Shown here: one piece after another, positions 58,137-64,000 of the stretch
Layout of the letters: every line of letters starts with the position of its first letter
Position numbering within the stretch: position 1 is the stretch's first letter
Source of the DNA: DATAAP01 sp041690495
GTDB taxonomy: Bacteria; Pseudomonadota; Alphaproteobacteria; CACIAM-22H2
Assembly (NCBI GenBank): GCA_041690495.1
Contig: JAWLHE010000003.1
Coordinates: 416,967 to 480,966 of the forward strand
DNA length: 64,000 nt
Direction: 5' to 3'
Notes under the pieces: generated by a model
The model's input: the letters and a program-made list of their open reading frames with translations, nothing else
What the model was told of the DNA's origin: nothing
Database searches by the model: none
Translations under genes and position numbers: made by a program

Positions 58137-60977
58137 TCATCCGCCGATCTGCTTGAGGAGGCTTTCCGCCTCGCTCCGCTCCGGCCACGGTGCGCGGACG
58201 TTCAGTGCGCTGCGCAGCAGCCCCTTCGCTTCGGCTGATTGCCCGTCCGACACAAGCGCCTGCGCCAGGTGGAACTGGATGGCGGGGTCGGTCGGCGCTT
58301 TGGCCGCCGCATCCCGCAGGGTCTGGATGGCATCCCTGGTCTGACCGGCAGCCATCTGGGTCGTGCCGAGTGTGTCCAGCACCTGCGGGCTGTTCGGCGC
58401 CAGCTGCACCGCGCGCTTGGCATGCGTCAGCGCTTCATTCGCCTTGCCGGACTTGGACATCACCCAGGCCAGGTTGTTCAGCGCCGGCACATTGTCGGGC
58501 GTGACGCGCAGGATCTCCGTGTACTCCGCCGATGCCTTATCGAGCTTGCCCGCCGTCAGATAGAGATCCGCGAGCGACGTCCGCACGAGCACGTCGTCGG
58601 GAAACCGCTGCAGCCAGCTCTGAATATCACTTTCCACGTCCGCCTGCTGGCCGGCCGCGATCTTGGCGCGCGCAAGCTTCAGGAAGTTGAAATTGTTCTC
58701 CTGCTTCTCCAGCAGCCGCTGATAGGCCGCAACGGCGTCGGCCGGCTTCTTGTTCGCAAGCGCGACCGCCCCTTCAAGATCGGCCAGCGCCGGATCGTCC
58801 GCATGGTTCGCCTTCAGCTCACCCAGGATCTTGGTTGCCTGGTCGAGCTTGTTCGCGCGGGCCAGCAGGCGCGCATACTGAAACTTCATCGCCGGCGCGT
58901 CCTTCGAGAGCCGGAGCGCCTCCTGGATCTCTGCGACGGCGCGGTCGATCATTCCAGCGTTCTCGTAAGCCGTCGCCAGATACTGGCGAGCCTGGGCCGA
59001 ATCCGGACGCGCGCTGACGAGATCGCGGAACGTCGCAATGGCCAGGTCGCCTTGCCCCAGGGCCATCTGCGCACGACCGACGACCTCGAGGACCGCCGCT
59101 TCCTTGCCGCTCTCCGCCAGTGCCGGCTGCAACGTGGTGAGCGCCTTGTTCGGCTCGCCCGACAGGAGATAGACGCGGGCCAGCGTGACGCGCGCCTTCA
59201 CGCTGTTCGGATTGGCCTGGACCGCCTCCTCGAGCCGCGCCAGGCCTTCCTTGGGACGTCCGGCACGCGCTTCGACCTGCGACATCAGCGTCAGGATCTC
59301 CACGTCGCCCGGCAAGTGCTTCAAGGCCTCCTCGAGATGCTGCCGCGCCAGATCGAAATTCTTTTCCCTGACCGCGAGCGCCGCGAGGTTCTTCGTGGCG
59401 TTGCGGTCGCCGGGCTGGATCTCCAATGCTTTCGCGAATGCGGTCTTCGCGGCCGCCTCGTTGCCCCTGCCGATCTCGGCCATGCCGGCCAGCGTAAAAC
59501 CGTTCGGACTCGTCGGCTGCTTCTCCTGCAGGCGCTTCGCCGCTTCGAGCGCCTTGTCGTAGTCCTTGACGCGAAGATGCGCGATGATCAGCGCGATGTC
59601 GGCGTTGCCCTTGGGATCGAGATCCGCCGCCTTCTCGAGCTCTTCGATGCCTTCATCCGTGGCGCCGAGGGCTACCTGGGTGGTTCCCAGCCGCGTGCGC
59701 AGCGTCGCATCGTCCGGATTCTGGGCGACGGCCCGCGCGAAATAACCGGTGGCCGCCTTGTAGTCGCCGGCCTGCGCCGACGCGGCGCCGATCATGGCAA
59801 GAAGGTGTGCGTCCTCGCTGCCGCCGGGCTTGGCGACCTGCCGCAATGTATCGATCGCCTTGTCCGACTGCCCCATGCGAATCTGCGTCGCCGCAAGCAG
59901 CTTGCGCGCCTCGACGTTGTTGGGCACCTCGTTGACGAACAGGCTGATGTGGCGGAACGTCTGTTCGTACTGCCCGAGCGCGAAGTTCGCGGCGCCGGCG
60001 ATGAACATGCTCGGTCGATGCCCGGGCGCGCTGCGGAGCGCGAGTTCGCTGTGCGTCTTCGCGGCCGTATAGTCCTTGAGCTGATACGCCGCGAGGGCGC
60101 GCAGATAGTTGGTCGCCGGATCGTTCGGCGCGAGCTTGAGGACCTGGCCGAGCCGGGTCGCCGCATCCTTGGGGTTGCCGGATGCGATCTGCGCCCGGGC
60201 AATGCCGAGCTGCGCGTTCAGCGCGGCGACATCGTCGCGCCGGAGTTTCAGGATCTGGCGATAGGCCTTCTCCGAGCCCTCGTAATCCTTTCTCACGAAG
60301 GCGAGATCGCCCCGGGCGGCCAACATTCCCACATCCTCGGGCGCGATCTCCGCGGCTTTCGTCAGATGCTCGCCCGCCTCGTCGGGCTTGCCGGTGGACA
60401 GGGCCAGCCGCGCCAGGCCGACCCACGCGTCGACCGACTTGCTGTCCGTCGCGACAGCGGTTTTGAGCGCTTCCTGGGCGTGGACGCGCTGGCCGAGACC
60501 GAGATGGGCGCGGGCGCGCAAGGCAAGTAGCGCCGCCCTGGTTTCCGGAGCGAGTTCGTCGCCGACCGGAAAGTCGCGCAGCATCTGGTCGAACCGGCCC
60601 TGCATCAGGCGCGCCTCGGCCAGCAGCAGCATCGTCCGTTGCGGCTCCGTCCCGAGCTCGCTCGCACGCCGGAGCTCGATCTCGGCGGATGCGCTGTCGC
60701 CGAGGTCGATGAACGCCTGCCCCAGCAGCATGCGGGCGAGGCCATTCTCCGGCTCCTTCTGCAGCGCGTTCTTGAGCTCGATCACCGTCGCGCGGAGATT
60801 GCCCGCCGCGCGATGCTCCTGCGCCTGCTTGAGAAGCTCCTCGACGCTTGCGCTGCCGCGCGGGTCGCACGCGCCCAGTACCAGCAGACCCGCAAGCGCA
60901 GATGCCGCAAGCCAGCCGCGGCGCTTCCTGGAAATCATGCTGTGCTGCGTCGGTAACGGCTTGATCCTGTCAAACAT
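58137..60977 (-). CDS. prsT: PEP-CTERM system TPR-repeat lipoprotein PrsT, 946 aa
   Basis: Very long TPR solenoid. A lipobox LVLGAC near residue 37 gives a lipidated cysteine after an N-terminal signal; the rest is more than 20 tetratricopeptide units of 34 residues (for example GLARMLLGQAFIDLGDSASA, PDSAQARQYLATAYENAGMI, PALNNLAWVMSKSGKANEAL). It is the typical size and order for PrsT. It is thought to act as an envelope scaffold for EPS or PEP-CTERM biogenesis. Start at ATG 60977; an ATG at 60938 just before ISRKRRGW is an alternative. Confidence 0.95.
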   Translation of the reverse strand: MFDRIKPLPTQHSMISRKRRGWLAASALAGLLVLGACDPRGSASVEELLKQAQEHRAAGNLRATVIELKNALQKEPENGLARMLLGQAFIDLGDSASAEIELRRASELGTEPQRTMLLLAEARLMQGRFDQMLRDFPVGDELAPETRAALLALRARAHLGLGQRVHAQEALKTAVATDSKSVDAWVGLARLALSTGKPDEAGEHLTKAAEIAPEDVGMLAARGDLAFVRKDYEGSEKAYRQILKLRRDDVAALNAQLGIARAQIASGNPKDAATRLGQVLKLAPNDPATNYLRALAAYQLKDYTAAKTHSELALRSAPGHRPSMFIAGAANFALGQYEQTFRHISLFVNEVPNNVEARKLLAATQIRMGQSDKAIDTLRQVAKPGGSEDAHLLAMIGAASAQAGDYKAATGYFARAVAQNPDDATLRTRLGTTQVALGATDEGIEELEKAADLDPKGNADIALIIAHLRVKDYDKALEAAKRLQEKQPTSPNGFTLAGMAEIGRGNEAAAKTAFAKALEIQPGDRNATKNLAALAVREKNFDLARQHLEEALKHLPGDVEILTLMSQVEARAGRPKEGLARLEEAVQANPNSVKARVTLARVYLLSGEPNKALTTLQPALAESGKEAAVLEVVGRAQMALGQGDLAIATFRDLVSARPDSAQARQYLATAYENAGMIDRAVAEIQEALRLSKDAPAMKFQYARLLARANKLDQATKILGELKANHADDPALADLEGAVALANKKPADAVAAYQRLLEKQENNFNFLKLARAKIAAGQQADVESDIQSWLQRFPDDVLVRTSLADLYLTAGKLDKASAEYTEILRVTPDNVPALNNLAWVMSKSGKANEALTHAKRAVQLAPNSPQVLDTLGTTQMAAGQTRDAIQTLRDAAAKAPTDPAIQFHLAQALVSDGQSAEAKGLLRSALNVRAPWPERSEAESLLKQIGG

Positions 60978-61189
60978 CTGACTCTCGCCCCCTCTTCGCG
61001 CGGCACGACTGCTCGCGCTTTCGGATCCTCAACACGTCTTGAATTTTGCCCGGCATCAGGCCGGGCGACGGCCGGGGCCGTACCATCCACGACCCGGGCT
61101 GAATTCCGCCCGCAGGCTACGCAACTCTCTGTTGCAGCCTGATTGTACCCCCCTGCCCCAGCCGGGTGAAGCCGCCTGTGCGATGCCGG

Positions 61190-62125
61190 TCATGGCCCGG
61201 GGGAGGACGCCTCGAGCGTCCTGCGGAGCCCGTCCTCGAGCGGCACATCCGCCGTAACGCCCAAGACCCGGGCGGCTGCCGCGGGATTCCCCAGGGACAG
61301 CCGGACGTCTCCCGCGCGCGGCGGCTGATGCGTTATCGCGGGGTCGCGCCCGAGCAGGCGGCCGATCAACCTCGCCAGATCGAGGATTGTTGTCCCCTGA
61401 CCCGTGCAAACGTTGAAAACGCGATGTCCATGGTCCGTCCCGGTCATGGCTGCAATGAGAAATTTCACCACGTCCTTTACAAATATGAAATCCCGCATCT
61501 GCCGGCCGTCGCCATGGATGGCGATGCCGTGGCCCGCACTCAGGCGGTCGACGAAGATGGAAATGACCCCTGAATATGGCGATTTCGGGTCCTGGCGCGG
61601 TCCGTACACATTGAAGAAGCGCAGGCCGACATTCGGCACGGCGTGAATGTCCCAGGCGACACGGCCGTGCAACTCGCAGCCGAGCTTGTCGGCGCCGTAC
61701 GCCGACAGCGGCGCCGGCTTCTCGTTCTCCGACAAGGGCGCGTTCGGATTGTCGCCATAAACCGCGGCGGACGACGCATAGACGACAGGGATGGGATGGT
61801 CGCGCCGCGCCCGGCGCGCGGCCTCGAAAACGGCGATTGTGCCGGTAAGGTTAACGCGATGCGTTGCGAGCCACTCGGTCCGGCCCCGTTCGACAGACGC
61901 GATCGCGGCAAGATGGAAGCAGCCATCGACGCCGGCCATGGCTCCTGCGAGACCATCGAAATTCGCGATGGTGTCGATGATCAGCTCCGCCCCGGAGGGC
62001 GCATGCTCCCGGCGGCCGGTGGACAGATCATCGAGAATGCGGACCTGATCCCCGCGCGCCATCAGCGCTTCAACGAGATGCGAGCCGATGAAGCCGCATC
62101 CGCCGGTTACCAGCCATCTCGCCAT
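61190..62125 (-). CDS. NAD-dependent nucleotide-sugar epimerase/dehydratase, 311 aa
   Basis: Extended short-chain dehydrogenase fold. The dinucleotide motif GGCGFIGSHL is at residues 8-17, the catalytic tyrosine-lysine pair is YGADK near 151-155, a serine tract YASSAAVYG precedes it, and RFFNVYGPRQDPKSPYSGVI is the substrate loop. Closest in pattern to UDP-glucose/UDP-GlcNAc 4-epimerases. Supplies a sugar nucleotide for the polysaccharide. 212 bp upstream of prsT, same strand. Confidence 0.9.
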   Translation of the reverse strand: MARWLVTGGCGFIGSHLVEALMARGDQVRILDDLSTGRREHAPSGAELIIDTIANFDGLAGAMAGVDGCFHLAAIASVERGRTEWLATHRVNLTGTIAVFEAARRARRDHPIPVVYASSAAVYGDNPNAPLSENEKPAPLSAYGADKLGCELHGRVAWDIHAVPNVGLRFFNVYGPRQDPKSPYSGVISIFVDRLSAGHGIAIHGDGRQMRDFIFVKDVVKFLIAAMTGTDHGHRVFNVCTGQGTTILDLARLIGRLLGRDPAITHQPPRAGDVRLSLGNPAAAARVLGVTADVPLEDGLRRTLEASSPGP

Positions 62126-62344
62126 TGTCCGATTGACCCCTTGATGCGGCGGTTCGGGCGATGCCCTGCATGTTCCCCGCCCTTCTAGATAAGCGAGGCC
62201 CGTAAAGGAAGCATTGATGCTTTGTTAATCCGATGCGGCCAGCAGAAAGGTTAACGCAAAACCGTCACGTCTCCGCCTGGAACATAGGTCAGCAATACAG
62301 TTGAATCAGGCGTGGACCCGCGTCGCGCTTGCCCTCACGCGAGA

Positions 62345-63268
62345 TCAGCGCCAGCAGCCGACCCGCACGACGAACGGCCGGGCGCGCTCGAAGAGCTGAT
62401 CGGGACTGAGCGTCGTGCCGAGAGCGTTCAGCCGGTAATTCGTGCCGGTCTTGTCGAGGAAGCGCAATACCGCCGGCGTGCCGATCGCAAACCCGACATT
62501 GCGGATCAGCTGTTTCGTCTCGTTATAATTTTTCACGGTGTCGATCTTGGCATGAATGATTCCGATGACGTTGCCCCATTGATCGAGCACGGGCCCGCCG
62601 CTGTTGCCGCGGCGCACATCCGCAAGGATCGCCAGCCTGTCGCCGGAGCGATGGCCGCTCCGTGCCATCGCGCCGACGGTCATCAGCGGCTTTCGCGGCG
62701 CGAGGCCCTGGTCGGGATAGCCGATGACGACGATGGAGCCGCCTGGCGGCACCGTGTCGTTGGTCTGAAAGACGGCGATGGCCGGGGTGGGGAGATTCGC
62801 CTGCAGCAGCGCGATATCGAGTCTGTCGTCGACGTTCAGCCTCCGCGCGCTGGCGATCTGGCCGGCGGTCGTTTCGACCGAGAGCGCGTCGCAATGATCG
62901 ATGACGTGCCGGTTTGTGATCACGCGGCCGCCGTCGGAGACGAAGAAGCCGGTGCCGATCGACACCATCCGCTTGTCGGAGAAGACCGGCTGCGCGCGCG
63001 ACTTCAACGCGCGCTGGATCGCGCGAACGCGCTCGGCGCGGATACTCCTTGCCTTCTCATCGGAGATCACGGACCCCGAGCATTCTGCGGCAAGCGCGCG
63101 CGTCACCGTGCCGCGCGCCTCGTCATAGCAGTCGACGACCGGATCCGCGTGCGATTTCGGTTCGGGTGAAAGGGGCTGCGCGGATGCGGCACCCGCCGTG
63201 CAGATCAGCACGGCGGCAAAGGCGAGCCGGGACGAGCGACGAAGTCGGTGACTCAGAGTCTTGGCCAT
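62345..63268 (-). CDS. secreted trypsin-like serine protease with N-terminal Cys-pair module, 307 aa
   Basis: Signal peptide to about residue 30 (CTAGAASA). A short module with Cys47 and Cys63 (CYDEARGTVTRALAAEC) matches the N-terminal module of the 819-aa protein at 20533 at 12 of 17 positions. An S1/S1C-type protease domain follows (about 100-275): His121 in TNRHVIDH, Asp151 in RLDIALLQ, Ser223 in RRGNSGGPVLD, so the catalytic triad is complete. There is no PDZ domain, so this is not a classical DegP. Predicted periplasmic protease, perhaps for quality control or processing of envelope proteins. 219 bp downstream is the epimerase. Confidence 0.9.
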   Translation of the reverse strand: MAKTLSHRLRRSSRLAFAAVLICTAGAASAQPLSPEPKSHADPVVDCYDEARGTVTRALAAECSGSVISDEKARSIRAERVRAIQRALKSRAQPVFSDKRMVSIGTGFFVSDGGRVITNRHVIDHCDALSVETTAGQIASARRLNVDDRLDIALLQANLPTPAIAVFQTNDTVPPGGSIVVIGYPDQGLAPRKPLMTVGAMARSGHRSGDRLAILADVRRGNSGGPVLDQWGNVIGIIHAKIDTVKNYNETKQLIRNVGFAIGTPAVLRFLDKTGTNYRLNALGTTLSPDQLFERARPFVVRVGCWR

Positions 63269-63311
63269 CGCGCCGTTTCACCCTCTTCCGGACAACTCCG
63301 GCACTCTGCCA

Positions 63312-63327
63312 TGCAAATGACGAACCG
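63312..63327 (-). promoter_or_regulatory. weak sigma-54-like site upstream of the protease
   Basis: On the minus strand, CGGTTCGTCATTTGCA keeps GG and GC exactly 10 bp apart and has a good -12 box (TTTGCA), but the -24 box is GGTTC instead of GGCAC. It would start transcription about 30 bp before ATG 63268. Weak evidence only. Confidence 0.25.
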
Positions 63328-63468
63328 GAATGGGCTCGTCGGCGATTTGAGTAAAATCTACAAAGGCTTGCCGGATCGCGCCCGCTCTCGTGGCGCGGCG
63401 GGTCGCCCGGCGATCGTCGGTGGGCTTTACAACGGACTAGAAATTCGCAGCCAGCGGCCGGGGACGCA

Positions 63469-63831
63469 TCAACGCAGCCGGCCGCGATAGATTCCGTTCG
63501 GGTCCCAGAAGTCGCCGCTGCGGTTCACTTCACCAAGATATTCCCCGCGCGGGCCGTAGACGGTGGAATTGCGTTGGGCCTGACGCTGCGCATGGGCCGT
63601 GCCGTTCATCGTGCGGCGCCCGATCCCGCCTTCGCTACCGCGTCGCAATGCGGTGCCAGGGCGCTGAATCCGGCCGAGATAGCGCCCGTTCGGGCCGTAG
63701 ATCGATCCGCTGCGCTCGGTCGAGCCGAGATATCGACCGGACGGTCCCCAGACGTCGGGCATGCCTTGCGCGTGCGCCAGCGACGGAAAGCCCAGCATCA
63801 ATGCGACAAAGGAAAGCGCGAACAATCTCAT
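63469..63831 (-). CDS. small secreted protein with YGPxGxYLG repeats, 120 aa
   Basis: Signal peptide (RLFALSFVALMLGFPSLAHA). The mature part carries about four 16-17-residue repeats of the form h-[WY]-[GD]-P-x-G-x-Y-x-G-x3-R: VWGPSGRYLGSTERSG, IYGPNGRYLGRIQRPG, VYGPRGEYLGEVNRSG and FWDPNGIYRGRLR. An insert of about 25 basic residues lies between the second and third. Function is unknown; such repeats could form beta-hairpins. The ATG at 63831 has AGGAAG 10 bp upstream; an in-frame ATG at 63861 would place 10 residues before the signal peptide. Convergent to nothing; glmS lies upstream on the same strand. Confidence 0.75.
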   Translation of the reverse strand: MRLFALSFVALMLGFPSLAHAQGMPDVWGPSGRYLGSTERSGSIYGPNGRYLGRIQRPGTALRRGSEGGIGRRTMNGTAHAQRQAQRNSTVYGPRGEYLGEVNRSGDFWDPNGIYRGRLR

Positions 63832-63906
63832 GAGGGCCGTTCTTCCTGTTGCGCCGATCATACAGCATGGCCGCGCGCCGACAAAGGGCCGCAGCCGAAG
63901 CCCCGG

Positions 63907-64000
63907 CTATTCGACGGTGACGCTTTTGGCGAGATTTCTGGGCTGATCGACGTCGGTGCCTTTGAGGATGGCGGTGTGGTAGGCGAGCAGCTGGACCGGC
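63907..64000 (-). CDS. glmS: glutamine-fructose-6-phosphate aminotransferase, 3' end only
   Basis: The last 30 codons of glmS; the rest is beyond the window. The C-terminus PVQLLAYHTAILKGTDVDQP followed by RNLAKSVTVE and a TAG stop is the highly conserved end of GlmS, which makes glucosamine-6-phosphate for UDP-GlcNAc. It thus feeds the epimerase encoded at 3638 and the general envelope pathways. Confidence 0.95.
   Translation of the reverse strand, partial: PVQLLAYHTAILKGTDVDQPRNLAKSVTVE

Noticed and set aside
1..64000. Insertion sequences, phage genes, CRISPR arrays
   Set aside because: No transposase, integrase or phage motifs, no terminal inverted repeats and no regularly spaced repeats were seen; the locus looks like stable chromosome.

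Overview
This 64 kb window is high-GC chromosomal DNA from a Gram-negative alphaproteobacterium. The order cannot be fixed from the sequence; a sphingomonad or rhodospirillalean relative would fit. Almost all of it is one large exopolysaccharide and protein-sorting locus of the exosortase A (XrtA)/PEP-CTERM type. All family assignments come from motifs and remembered family features; no database search was run.

Layout. 1-2.4 kb: a small unknown protein, a patatin-like lipase, a coiled-coil protein and a tRNA-like gene. 2.4-4.7 kb (+): a glycosyltransferase and UDP-GlcNAc 2-epimerase. 4.7-13.8 kb (-): an apparent eight-gene operon. It runs acyl-CoA ligase-like enzyme, PLP decarboxylase, secreted beta-helix protein, kelch-like protein, YdcF-like protein and two glycosyltransferases. 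A lone acyl carrier protein diverges from it at 14.1 kb. 14.4-18.3 kb (-): a divergent asparagine-synthetase-like enzyme and two GNAT-like proteins. 18.5-24.6 kb: a secreted C-type-lectin-like protein, a glycosyltransferase, an 819-residue kelch/beta-helix fusion, a polysaccharide deacetylase and a possible 28-residue membrane microprotein. 24.6-29.5 kb (-): priming sugar transferase, sensor kinase PrsK and sigma-54 activator PrsR. 30-37 kb: heparinase/alginate-lyase-like protein, O-glycosylation ligase/polymerase, ExeA-like ATPase and flippase.

37.6-50.3 kb (+) is a tightly packed ten-gene core operon: outer-membrane export lipoprotein, chain-length determinant, tyrosine kinase, beta-barrel protein, ATPase, deacetylase, FemAB-like protein, glycosyltransferase, XrtA fused to EpsI, and amidotransferase. 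50.3-54.8 kb (-): a 76-residue single-span protein with its own sigma-54 promoter, then an operon of PEP-CTERM-associated N-acyltransferase plus a DevABC-like exporter. 55.4-56.3 kb (+): the only PEP-CTERM substrate in the window, with a near-perfect sigma-54 promoter, a candidate PrsR enhancer and a strong terminator. 56.4-64 kb (-): FAD oxidoreductase, TPR lipoprotein PrsT, sugar epimerase, secreted trypsin-like protease, a short secreted repeat protein and the 3' end of glmS.

How the parts fit (inference). Sugar nucleotides are made by the epimerases. Repeat units are built on a lipid by the priming transferase and the glycosyltransferases, flipped, polymerised and exported through the EpsE/chain-length/kinase/barrel machinery. 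They are modified by deacetylases, beta-helix and heparinase-like enzymes. PrsK/PrsR with sigma-54 switches on the sorted PEP-CTERM protein, which XrtA cleaves. The least explained material is the kelch/beta-helix pair and its fused counterpart, a cysteine-paired N-terminal module shared by two secreted proteins, two similar membrane microproteins (one under a sigma-54 promoter), the acyltransferase-exporter operon, and the ACP/ligase/decarboxylase/Asn-synthetase-like group.
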